Under the pieces are notes generated by a model. The model saw only the letters and a program-made list of their open reading frames with translations. It searched no databases and was not told the DNA's origin. A program made the position numbers and the translations under genes. Below, piece by piece: positions 1 through 7,903 of a stretch of 64,000 bases of DNA (the stretch's first letter is position 1; the number at the start of each line of letters is the position of its first letter). The DNA is from DATJHM01 sp963777355 (GTDB lineage: Bacteria > Chloroflexota > Ktedonobacteria > Ktedonobacterales > Ktedonobacteraceae), in the NCBI GenBank assembly GCA_963777355.1, contig CAVZQK010000032.1, positions 124,001 to 188,000 of the forward strand, read 5' to 3'.

Positions 1-2
1 AT

Positions 3-1121
3 CTCGTGCTTTTCGGCCTGAGTGGTCCCTTTGCGGCGGCTTTGATGCAACGTATCGGCATTAAACAAGTGATGGTTGCGGCTCTCCTTCTGGCAGGATG
101 TGCCACGGCTCTCACTCCTCTCATGAAAGCCCCGTGGCAACTCTATCTCCTCTGGGGTGTCCTGGTCGGGCTGGCCTCTGGCTCTCTCACCAACGTTCTT
201 GCTGCGGTGGTTACGAATCGCTGGTTCGTGAAAAATCGTGGCCTGGTCCTCGGTCTGCTTACCGCCAGTAGCGCAACCGGGCAGCTTGTCTTTCTCCCTC
301 TACTCGCCTCACTCGCCGTCAAGCCCGGCTGGCAGACTGCGGCCCTGGTCAGCGCAGGTGCCCCTCTCTTTGTTGCGCTACTCGTTGCTATCTTTATGCG
401 CGAACGGCCTCAGGATCTTGGCCTGCTTCCGTATGGAGCCGAGATCGAGGAAAGCAGTGCGGAGAGCAAAGAGAATCCGATTACAGTAGCCATACAGGGC
501 CTGACACGAGGTGCACGCTCAACGGATTTCTGGTTACTGGCCGGTAGCTTTTTTATCTGCGGTGCCACCACAAATGGTCTGATCGGCACGCATCTGATCC
601 CCGCTTCTATGGATCATGGCATTCCCGAAGTCACCGCCGCCAGCTTGCTCGCTCTGATTGGTGTCTTTGACTTGATTGGCACGACTGCTTCTGGCTGGCT
701 CTCGGATAGGATAGATAACCGCTGGCTGCTCTGCTGGTACTACGGCTTACGCGGGATCTCTTTACTCTTCCTCCCCTACGCTCTCGGCAGCAACTATCTC
801 AGCCTGGGACTCTTTATTATCTTTTATGGCCTCGATTGGGTCGCGACGGTCCCACCAACTACTCGCCTTGCCGCAGACATCTTCGGCAAACAGCAGGTCG
901 GCATTATCTTCGGCTGGATCTTTGCCGCGCACCAGCTCGGCGCTGCAACTGCCGCTTTTGGCGCTGGCGTCCTGCGTACCTGGCTAGGCAATTACCAGAT
1001 CGCCTTTCAGTCCGCCGGCCTTCTTTGCCTCGTCGCTGCCGGCATGGTGATTCGCATTGGCCACAAGAAACGTGTCGAACAGGCAAACAACGAGGTAGAG
1101 ATAGCGGTAGCACTGGATTAA
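3..1121 (+). CDS. MFS transporter, N-terminus cut by window start
   Basis: A major facilitator superfamily secondary transporter of the inner membrane. About 372 residues are visible and the reading frame is still open at the first complete codon, so the true start lies before the window; a GTG at position 6 is only an internal codon. Long hydrophobic helices run through the whole protein, with a charged central loop (about residues 128-165) that separates the two six-helix halves. A motif-A-like loop G-W-L-S-D-R follows the second half's early helices. The sequence style (N-R-W-F-V-K-N-R-G-L-V-L-G) recalls oxalate/formate or monocarboxylate-type MFS members, but the substrate cannot be read from the sequence. 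The next gene starts four bases after the stop, so the two are probably co-transcribed. Confidence 0.88.
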   Translation, partial: LVLFGLSGPFAAALMQRIGIKQVMVAALLLAGCATALTPLMKAPWQLYLLWGVLVGLASGSLTNVLAAVVTNRWFVKNRGLVLGLLTASSATGQLVFLPLLASLAVKPGWQTAALVSAGAPLFVALLVAIFMRERPQDLGLLPYGAEIEESSAESKENPITVAIQGLTRGARSTDFWLLAGSFFICGATTNGLIGTHLIPASMDHGIPEVTAASLLALIGVFDLIGTTASGWLSDRIDNRWLLCWYYGLRGISLLFLPYALGSNYLSLGLFIIFYGLDWVATVPPTTRLAADIFGKQQVGIIFGWIFAAHQLGAATAAFGAGVLRTWLGNYQIAFQSAGLLCLVAAGMVIRIGHKKRVEQANNEVEIAVALD

Positions 1122-1125
1122 ATTA

Positions 1126-2421
1126 ATGCTAAAACGCAGTGTGGTTCGTAAAATAGCAAGCAGCCTTTTTGCCATTATGAGCATCAGTCTGCTCAGCCTT
1201 TTATGGACCGCTCCTGCCGAGGCACAGGCGCTCCACGCGATTCTCCTGCGCTCGCAGCCAGCCGAAGAAAGCACGCTTACAACCCCACCTCAGAGCATTT
1301 GTCTCTGGTTTTCTGAAAGCGCTCAACCCGTCGGCGATACTATTAGCGTTCTCGCTCCGGATGGCAGCCATACGCGCACGGGACCACTGCATGTACGCGG
1401 AACTCAATTCTGCGTTCCAATCTCTCTCCACACAAAGGGCAGTTACCTGGTCTCCTGGCAGGTGATCTCTCTGGATACTGATCCGACGAGCGGCAGCTTT
1501 ATCTTCAATCTTCAACACAGCGGCGGTCTCTGGGCGACAACTACGACGTCAGGAACTTCTCTACAAGGCCTGATTCTGCAAGTTCTTGCCCGTCTCCTCC
1601 ATTTTTTGGGCTATGCCCTCAGCTTTGGTATCCTCAGCTTTCGCTGGTTTGTTCTCCAACCCCTCAGCCTGATTCTGCCAGGACGCATGCAACGCCGCCA
1701 GGAACGGCTCATCCAGATCGGCATCGCCACTCTTCTGCTAGCTGAACCAATGGCGCTCGTTGCCCAGGTGGCCAGCCTGGGAGCAGGTGATACGGGCAAT
1801 CTTATCGGCGCAATCCTGGCCTCCAGCTTTGGCCGCGTCCTGGCCCAACGCCTGGGTATAGCTTTGCTGCTCTGGGTGATCCTGGGCATGATCCGTGAAC
1901 AGAAAAAAGACTATCAGGAATCACGCGTCTTCAAAATAAGTATCCTCGGTCTGGGCCTTCTTTTAGCGCTGGTAGATGGTGAGGCCAGTCATGCCGTCAC
2001 GAAAGAGCCAGTCTGGTTAGGCCTATTAGCAAACATGGTTCACATCGCCGCAATGGGTCTATGGATCGGTGGCCTGCTCGCATTACTTGCCCTCTGGAAA
2101 GAAAAAGCCCTGACTGACCGACGTACAGAGATTGCCCTCCGCTTCGGCCAACTGGCAACTATTGCCGTCAGCGAATTGATTATCAGTGGTCTCCTCATGG
2201 CCTGGCTTCGTCTGAACCAGCCCCTCAATTTAATCACAACGCTCTACGGACGCGTCCTACTCGCAAAAATCTGCCTCCTCCCACTCCTCCTCCTGCTAGC
2301 CTGGATTGGCAGGCGTGCGAGACAGGAACAACAAGCAAGCTGGTGGCAAATAGAAGGATCAGGTCTCTTAGCCTTGCTGGTGCTTGCTGGCCTCCTGGTG
2401 TCTTTACCCCCGCCTCTTTAA
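1126..2421 (+). CDS. CopC-CopD fusion, copper resistance/import membrane protein
   Basis: A fusion of an extracellular copper-binding CopC domain to a multi-helix CopD membrane domain, the arrangement known from YcnJ-type proteins. Residues 1-35 form a signal peptide ending near A-E-A-Q-A; His37 then lies at or near the mature N-terminus, where CopC proteins bind Cu(II). Residues 37-130 show the CopC pattern (S-Q-P-A-E-E-S-T-L followed by L-W-F-S-E). From about residue 150 to the end there are roughly eight membrane helices of the CopD type. The length of 431 residues fits a fusion lacking the extra C-terminal domain of YcnJ. It directly follows the MFS gene and is probably in the same operon. 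Whether it imports or detoxifies copper is not shown. Confidence 0.87.
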   Translation: MLKRSVVRKIASSLFAIMSISLLSLLWTAPAEAQALHAILLRSQPAEESTLTTPPQSICLWFSESAQPVGDTISVLAPDGSHTRTGPLHVRGTQFCVPISLHTKGSYLVSWQVISLDTDPTSGSFIFNLQHSGGLWATTTTSGTSLQGLILQVLARLLHFLGYALSFGILSFRWFVLQPLSLILPGRMQRRQERLIQIGIATLLLAEPMALVAQVASLGAGDTGNLIGAILASSFGRVLAQRLGIALLLWVILGMIREQKKDYQESRVFKISILGLGLLLALVDGEASHAVTKEPVWLGLLANMVHIAAMGLWIGGLLALLALWKEKALTDRRTEIALRFGQLATIAVSELIISGLLMAWLRLNQPLNLITTLYGRVLLAKICLLPLLLLLAWIGRRARQEQQASWWQIEGSGLLALLVLAGLLVSLPPPL

Positions 2422-2481
2422 AAAAGTAGATTTACAAGAAATAATATCACTATTAAATTATAAAGGATATGATGACTGCTG

Positions 2482-2521
2482 ATACAAGTAGCTGCGGACA
2501 CAAGCCCGCAACTACTTGTAT
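2482..2521. terminator. Hairpin between convergent genes
   Basis: A long inverted repeat fills the gap between the converging copCD-like gene and the FAD monooxygenase gene. The outer stem has ten perfect pairs (2482-2491 with 2512-2521), then one mismatch, then five more pairs, around an eight-base loop. There is no clear T-run on either side, so a bidirectional terminator role is inferred from position. Confidence 0.5.
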
Positions 2522-2524
2522 GAA

Positions 2525-3886
2525 TTAATCTTCCACGCGATCCAGGCCGCGGGATTTACTCAGGGCTACCTCAAATTTCCGTTTGACGGGTGGTAGATGG
2601 TTGACAACGCGCATCATGCTGCTTTGTCCAGCCAGGATAACCCGGCCAATCACTGGTTTGTGAATGAGGGCTTTACTATTCATTTGAGCCAGCAATTCCT
2701 TGACAGCTTCGGTCCCATATTTCCGCATTTTTTCCTCGTAATCGTGTATTGCTGTTAAAAGATCTGTTTGTCCATCGCGCACAGCTACGAGTTGCTTGCA
2801 CAATAAACGCGCATCACGCAGGGCCGTGTTTGCACCCGCACCGCGACCAGGAGTCATGGTGTGAATCGCGTCTCCCAGCAAGGTGACATTGCTGGTTGTC
2901 CAGGCAGCAACAGGCTGGGACGTGCGAATATTAATGGCTGCGAAGGTTGTTGGATCGCTCAGTTGGACCAATCTGCGCATATTCGGATGCCAATCGGGGA
3001 TCATCTCAAGCATCAAAGCAATCAATTCCTCGCCGTGCAAATTCATGGGATCACGCGGGAAATAGCGCCTGGCGGCCCAGAAACCCCAGCCGATATAGTC
3101 CCGCTCGTTGTCATATCGCATGCCCGGCCATTTGGCGAGCAGGGCCGCATCATTGACACCTATACCCTCTTTTACGGTCCCATCGTGCTGCCATTTAAAT
3201 TCCACTATATGGAGAATGGCACCAAACCCTTTGGGGGCCATAATAATGCTGAGACCGTTAAAGACTTTGTCCGAGACCAATTGCCTGGTTTCTGGCGTCA
3301 TAGGAGCTTTGGCTCCAAACGAGAGCAGACCCGTTTCGACCAGTTGTGCATGGGGCAGGTATTGTTTGCGCACACGCGAATTGGCCCCATCAGCCGCAAC
3401 CAGTACGGTGCCAGTCGCACTGGAACCATCCGCGAAAAAGGCTGTCACGCTGCCATCTTCTTGCTGCTCGTAATGGGTGAAGACTTTGTCGAAATGTACC
3501 TCGTCTTCCAGGCCCGTCAAGAGTACCTGACGCATAGTCATGCGACTAACAGTGTGATCTCGTTTGAGCGGATCAGGGTTCCCAGTCAGCGCCGAACCAC
3601 CTATCGACACCAGTTCAGTCATTTGCTCGTTGAGCATGTTGAAGTATTTCGGCGGCCTGGCACAGGTTGTGATAAAGGTGTCAAACAGATCCGGCGGCAA
3701 ATTTGCTTTTAAGCCTCGGATACCATCGGGATCAATACCCACACGATAACCCTGTAAACCGCCCAGGCGCGTGCGGTCACGTTCATAAACCGCGACACTA
3801 ATATTCGCCTGCTTCAATCCTTGCGCCAGACACAGGCCGCCTGTGCCTGCTCCAATAATCAGCACATGCAACGGGAGAGTAGACAT
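2525..3886 (-). CDS. FAD-dependent monooxygenase (PHBH/TetX-like fold)
   Basis: A flavoprotein hydroxylase of 453 residues. The N-terminal Rossmann motif G-A-G-T-G-G (residues 12-17) binds the ADP part of FAD, and the second conserved FAD motif, L-L-G-D-A-I-H-T-M-T-P, lies near residue 335. A V-A-A-D-G-A-N-S-R-V-R segment near residue 165 is the typical DG motif of this family. There is no signal peptide, so the enzyme is cytoplasmic. It is transcribed away from the marR gene, with a palindrome between them, so control by that MarR protein on exposure to an aromatic or antibiotic-like compound is a reasonable inference. The substrate is unknown; TetX-like and zeaxanthin-epoxidase-like members look similar at this level. 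Confidence 0.87.
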   Translation of the reverse strand: MSTLPLHVLIIGAGTGGLCLAQGLKQANISVAVYERDRTRLGGLQGYRVGIDPDGIRGLKANLPPDLFDTFITTCARPPKYFNMLNEQMTELVSIGGSALTGNPDPLKRDHTVSRMTMRQVLLTGLEDEVHFDKVFTHYEQQEDGSVTAFFADGSSATGTVLVAADGANSRVRKQYLPHAQLVETGLLSFGAKAPMTPETRQLVSDKVFNGLSIIMAPKGFGAILHIVEFKWQHDGTVKEGIGVNDAALLAKWPGMRYDNERDYIGWGFWAARRYFPRDPMNLHGEELIALMLEMIPDWHPNMRRLVQLSDPTTFAAINIRTSQPVAAWTTSNVTLLGDAIHTMTPGRGAGANTALRDARLLCKQLVAVRDGQTDLLTAIHDYEEKMRKYGTEAVKELLAQMNSKALIHKPVIGRVILAGQSSMMRVVNHLPPVKRKFEVALSKSRGLDRVED

Positions 3887-3915
3887 GCTTCGCTCCTTCT
3901 GGTAAAATTACTTCA

Positions 3916-3930
3916 GTGATTAGCTATCAC
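3916..3930. promoter_or_regulatory. Candidate MarR operator
   Basis: GTGAT and ATCAC form perfect five-base arms around a five-base centre in the 110-base gap between the divergent monooxygenase and marR genes. MarR proteins usually bind such short palindromes next to their own gene. The assignment rests on position and symmetry only. Confidence 0.45.
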
Positions 3931-3996
3931 AGAAATATAATAAGCCAGTAACTAAAAATCACAGTATCTAAGATATATTACGCAAAGGCTTGAAAA

Positions 3997-4551
3997 ATGT
4001 TGCACGAAAAAGTGCCATCGGCAAAATTTGGTCCAGACCATACCGCCCAAAGTTCAGCAGGGACAGAAACACCGGGGGCAACTGAAGCCTCTACCCACGT
4101 CCGCGCGGATCAGATCACGCAGTTGGTGAGAGAGATGCAGCGCAGTAGTGACATCTCGACCTTTTTTATTCATGCGGTGGCTGCGAAAGTCGGGATTAAT
4201 CCCACCGACCTTAAAGTGCTCAGCATCCTCTCCCGCCAGAGTCCGCTCAGCGCCGGACGTATGGCTGAACTCACTGGCCTGACAACCGGGGCCATTACCT
4301 TCATGCTTGACCGTTTAGAGAAAGCTGGCTATGCACGTAGGGTGCGCCATCCCATTGATCGCCGCATTGTGCTGATTGAGCTTATCCCTGAACCGCTGCA
4401 ACGCACTATCGGCAATTATTTTGCCGATATGGTTCAGGCAACTACCGACACGGTGAAGAATTACACTGATGAGCAACTTGAGCTGATTCTAGATTTTCTT
4501 GGGAAGGTAAATACTGCGGCGGAAGAAGTAGTGAATGGTATGAGCGAGTAG
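3997..4551 (+). CDS. MarR family transcriptional regulator
   Basis: A 184-residue winged-helix DNA-binding protein. After a poorly conserved N-terminal tail of about 45 residues, the core runs from residue 50, with the winged-helix segment (L-S-A-G-R-M-A-E-L-T-G-L-T-T-G-A-I-T) around residues 85-103 and the wing (R-R-V-R-H-P-I-D-R-R) around residues 115-125. These are typical of MarR proteins, which act as dimers and release DNA on binding small aromatic ligands. An AAAGG sequence lies 11 bases before the ATG. The gene is divergent from the FAD monooxygenase and only 12 bases precede the LysR-type gene, so it may be transcribed together with it. Confidence 0.87.
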   Translation: MLHEKVPSAKFGPDHTAQSSAGTETPGATEASTHVRADQITQLVREMQRSSDISTFFIHAVAAKVGINPTDLKVLSILSRQSPLSAGRMAELTGLTTGAITFMLDRLEKAGYARRVRHPIDRRIVLIELIPEPLQRTIGNYFADMVQATTDTVKNYTDEQLELILDFLGKVNTAAEEVVNGMSE

Positions 4552-4563
4552 AGGAGGTCCCAC

Positions 4564-5496
4564 GTGGAATTTCGTCAATTATCTTACTTTTTAGCAGCCG
4601 CCTCCACACAAAATTTTCGCCAGGCCGCCGAGCTGTCCCTGGTAACACAGCCCGCTTTAAGCCGCCAGATTGCCGCTCTGGAGAAAGAACTCGGCACGCC
4701 CCTCTTCAAACGCATCAAACAACACGTAGAACTGACACCCGCCGGACATGCATTTGCCGCATACGCAAAGGAAACTCTGGAGATATTGCAACAGGGCGAA
4801 CAGGAAATGGCCCATTGGCAACAGGGCCTAGTGGTACTGTCCTCATCGGCTGTAATCACTCTCTGGCAACCGCTTTTCTGCCACCGCTCCTGGCCGCATT
4901 CGCAAACAATCTCCCAATATTCGTCTCAAGGTTCAGATCCAGCATAGCGATGAGATAATAGCGCAGGTTGAACGGGGCAATGTAGATCTGGGCTTATCTA
5001 CGATCCGGCCATTCGCTCAGGCATGGTCGTTATCAAAGAGCTCTTTCGTCAACCACTTCAGCTCCTGGTTCCCACTCAACACCCCCTGGTGCTTATAGAG
5101 GCACAAGACCGAACGTTGCAACGTATTCTTGCCGAGCCGCTTTTGTTCCTTGGAGAGGGCGCTCGGTTGCGCAAAGTGCTGGACCGTATCTTCCTGCAAC
5201 GTGGCCTTTCCGTACAACCAACCATCGAAATCGAATCCGTCGAAGGCCTCAAAGAGCTGGTCAGACAGGGCTGTGGCGTCACACTTATCCCCCCCACTCT
5301 CCTCAAACTCCCACAGGATGATCTCGCAATTCTGCCAATCGCCGACGTTACCGAAATCTTTATCTTTGCCCTCGTCTACCGCCGTGTTGGCACAATATCC
5401 CTACCAGCACGCCAATTCATGAACACCGTTATCGAAACATTGTTGCCAGATCCTGATCCCCTGCCAGATCCCACGCACCTCCGCAGATCCAGGTAG
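4564..5496 (+). pseudogene. LysR family regulator, three frameshifts
   Basis: A LysR-type transcriptional regulator that reads well only across three frames. The GTG start at 4564 follows a GAGGAGG-like ribosome site. Residues 1-60 hold the N-terminal helix-turn-helix (T-Q-P-A-L-S-R-Q-I-A-A-L-E). The match then moves to frame 3 near 4833 (G-T-V-L-I-G), to frame 2 near 4916 (N-I-R-L-K-V-Q-I) and back to frame 1 near 5020 (G-M-V-V-I-K-E-L-F). Together these restore an almost complete effector domain, so little sequence is lost. This is either a recent pseudogene or a run of indel errors. The stop codon lies inside the left arm of the inverted-repeat element that follows, so the last residues are probably not native. 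Confidence 0.8.
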
Positions 5497-5684
5497 GGAC
5501 ACCATGCAGCGTGCAGACAGCGTTCGCTTGCAGAAGCAACGTCGCACGCACGCGAAAGCGTGTCCTCTTTCCCAGCCACCTTTTTGCTCGGCGAGAGGAT
5601 CGCTCGGCGAGCAGGACACGCTTTCGCGTGCATTGTGCTGTGAGACGGTGGGAAGCAAACTGCACTCTGCATGGTGTCCCTACC
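5492..5684. repeat. Nested inverted-repeat element, MITE-like
   Basis: A 193-base non-coding element. Its outer arms (5492-5509 and 5667-5684) are an exact 18-base inverted repeat, and pairing continues for seven or eight more bases with one mismatch. Inside it is a second, exact 19-base inverted repeat (5548-5566 with 5613-5631). The centre carries two direct copies of CGCTCGGCGAG-like sequence, and another copy follows at about 5708. It overlaps the last codons of the LysR gene. The layout fits a non-autonomous mobile element or a large structured repeat. No transposase is adjacent and no target duplication is clear. Confidence 0.65.
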
Positions 5685-5831
5685 CAGACCCGTTCGCGGC
5701 TCTTTCGCTCGGCGAGAGGGGCAATTCCATGCCGGTTTGATTTGCTTGGAGGAGGTGCTGTTCACCGTGCCTCACCAATACTATGTTCAGAACAATAATT
5801 TAGGGCTCTAAGAATTTTTATTCGATAGCGC

Positions 5832-6548
5832 TTATTGCTCCACTACCTCCGCTTTTTCCTTCTCTTCTCGCTGTCTCGCAAACGCTTCCCCTCTCTCTCT
5901 GGTCCGACGTGAATACCATATTGTCCACAAAATTATCCCTCCGATAAACCCATACAACACGAAAGGAGAGACAAGTAGGAATTGGGAAACGCTGAGGACA
6001 AAAACCAGATAGGTACGTATCGCTGCTTCAAGCAGAAAGCCCACTCCCCACACTACGGTTGAGACGCGCATGGAATGACGAAAGGTTGGATATTGCCACA
6101 GCGAATTAAACCATTCTAACTTCTCAGGCACATTCCCGGTTGCAAAAGTACGCGCAAAGTAAAATCCCAGCGGCTTCGGAAAAAGCAGCGAGATCAGGTA
6201 CGCTACTGCCAGCGTTACCGTGAAAAAGGATTCGCGTATCAGATACAAGCGCGGACTACCACCAAGCATCACGAGGATAATACTTAGAACAATACTAACC
6301 AACACCATACCAGCAATCAGGTCTACGCGCCCTTTCCGCACCACTCCTATAATGGTATCGATGATAGGCGGAACTCCTGAAAGGAAAAGAGCCAGAATTT
6401 CAGGAACCTGGGTATAGTTTTTCAAGAGCGTATAGATTATGTAGGGAAGGACCGCGTTAATGACAATGCTATAAAGAATGCCGCGCATCGTCGCACCTGG
6501 TTTTATCTGTCTGTCGGCATCTGTACTGGGTGCTGAAGCGTTTATCAT
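5832..6548 (-). CDS. VC0807-type integral membrane protein
   Basis: A 238-residue membrane protein with about six hydrophobic helices. The segment G-S-P-R-L-Y-L-I-R-E-S-F-F-T around residues 97-110, followed by L-L-F-P-K-P-L-G-F-Y-F-A-R, is the hallmark of the VC0807 family, which is distantly related to the septation protein IspZ. The C-terminal 30 residues are charged and rich in Glu, Arg and Lys, and are predicted to be cytoplasmic. The molecular role of the family is not known. It stands alone on the minus strand between the inverted-repeat element and a methyltransferase, with no operon partner. Confidence 0.8.
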   Translation of the reverse strand: MINASAPSTDADRQIKPGATMRGILYSIVINAVLPYIIYTLLKNYTQVPEILALFLSGVPPIIDTIIGVVRKGRVDLIAGMVLVSIVLSIILVMLGGSPRLYLIRESFFTVTLAVAYLISLLFPKPLGFYFARTFATGNVPEKLEWFNSLWQYPTFRHSMRVSTVVWGVGFLLEAAIRTYLVFVLSVSQFLLVSPFVLYGFIGGIILWTIWYSRRTRERGEAFARQREEKEKAEVVEQ

Positions 6549-6853
6549 CGATACTTTTCCTTTTTTCTGCTGACTTCTCTTCTAAGCGATTACGACACTA
6601 TAATGTTCAGGTAAGCGCTTTTATCTTATCAAACAATGTCAATACACTTGTGGAGTAGCGCCGTTACATATTTTTTAGCCTCCAGCGTCCCAAATATGTT
6701 CTCTGAGTATTCAATAACAAAATCTCTTCCCTCCTAATTCACATAGTACTATCTACAAATATCTGCAATACATTTTCTTTTCATATTTCTTGTGTAATAT
6801 AATACTATACACGGAAGTAGCAAAGAATGTTCAAATCATCAGGAGGAAACAAC
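6549..6853. other. Intergenic region upstream of two divergent genes
   Basis: An AT-rich gap of 305 bases between the divergent VC0807-type gene and the methyltransferase gene. It must hold both promoters. A TATAAT-like stretch near 6795-6805 may serve the methyltransferase, but no convincing -35 box goes with it. The last part holds an AGGAGG ribosome site at 6841-6846. I see no repeat or RNA gene. Confidence 0.4.
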
Positions 6854-7803
6854 ATGACGAAAGAAAAACAGGAATACCCCAGTACCTATTTTGTCGAAGA
6901 TCGCTCTAATGAAGCGGAACTTGCTAGATTGCGTATCCAGGATCAGATGATTACCAGAAGCATGGGTGGCGTCCTCCCAGAGCAACCTGACCCTCAGAGC
7001 TTCGAGCGCATCCTGGATGTTGCTTGTGGCACTGGAAGCTGGCTCATCGAAACGGCAGAGACCTATCCAGACATCTCTCTGCTGATAGGCGTTGATGTCA
7101 GTGCGCATATCCTGGGAGCTGCTCGCTCTCAAGCAGAGCAACAAGGCCTGGCTGATCGTGTCGAGTTTCACGTTATGGATGCCTTGCGCATGTTAGAGTT
7201 TCCCCAGGGATATTTCGACCTGATTAATCTCCGATTAGGGAGCAGTTTTCTGCGCACCTGGGACTGGCGCAATCTTCTGGCCGAGTTCCAACGCGTAAGC
7301 CAACCGGGTGGCACTATCCGCATCACAGATACAGAACGCATACAAAATTCCACCAGCTCAGCATTTAATGCGCTCTGGGACCAATTCCAGTGCGCCATGT
7401 ATCGCTCTGGACATCTCTTTGATCCCACACCCAGCGGAATAGTGGTCATCTAGAAGAACTGCTGCATCAATCTGGCCTGTTAGAAATTCAGAAACAATCG
7501 TATCTCCTCCACTACCGCTCAGGCACGCCAGAAACGTTGGCTTTTATAAAAGATATGCAGTATACATTTCGGACACTGAAACCTTTCATCAGCAAATGGG
7601 GAAGTGCTAGCTCCGACTACGATGAGCTCTATCAGCAAGCCCTTATCGAGATGCAACAGCCAGATTTTATGGTCACCTGGCCTTTTTTAACAGTATGGGG
7701 ACGAAATAAACGCAAATGTACAACAATAATAATCAATAGAGCGTGTAGAGTGGGAATAGGCCCCTTTTTATCCATGTTATCCTTGACAGAGATACAAATG
7801 TGA
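6854..7803 (+). pseudogene. Class I SAM methyltransferase, one frameshift
   Basis: A SAM-dependent methyltransferase of about 315 residues. The ATG at 6854 is chosen because AGGAGG lies seven bases upstream and because the N-terminus then aligns with the paralogue at 50020-50925 (both share P-S-T-Y, D-R-S-N-E and E-L). SAM motif I reads L-D-V-A-C-G-T-G-S-W. The frame breaks near 7435-7441; the next frame continues as H-L-E-E-L-L-H-Q-S-G-L and ends with Y-D-E-L-Y-Q-Q-A-L and F-L-T-V-W-G, again matching the paralogue. The extra 20 or so residues after that may be a read-through tail. The methyl acceptor is unknown. It precedes the CYP102 gene in the same direction, so a shared pathway is possible but unproven. 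Confidence 0.8.
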
Positions 7804-7903
7804 ATTACAATTCATTTAGTGAGTAGAGATTCATTTTAAAAATATGTTTCTCACGCTACTTCACTCAATACACAAAAAAGCATCTCTGAAATAAGGAATG
7901 ATT

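Noticed and set aside
2861..3712. A 283-residue plus-strand frame opposite the FAD monooxygenase
   Set aside because: No domain or ribosome site, and the minus-strand gene has complete FAD motifs.
5376..5765. Overlapping short frames of both strands over the nested inverted repeat
   Set aside because: The similar peptides arise because the element is symmetric; none has a ribosome site or known domain.
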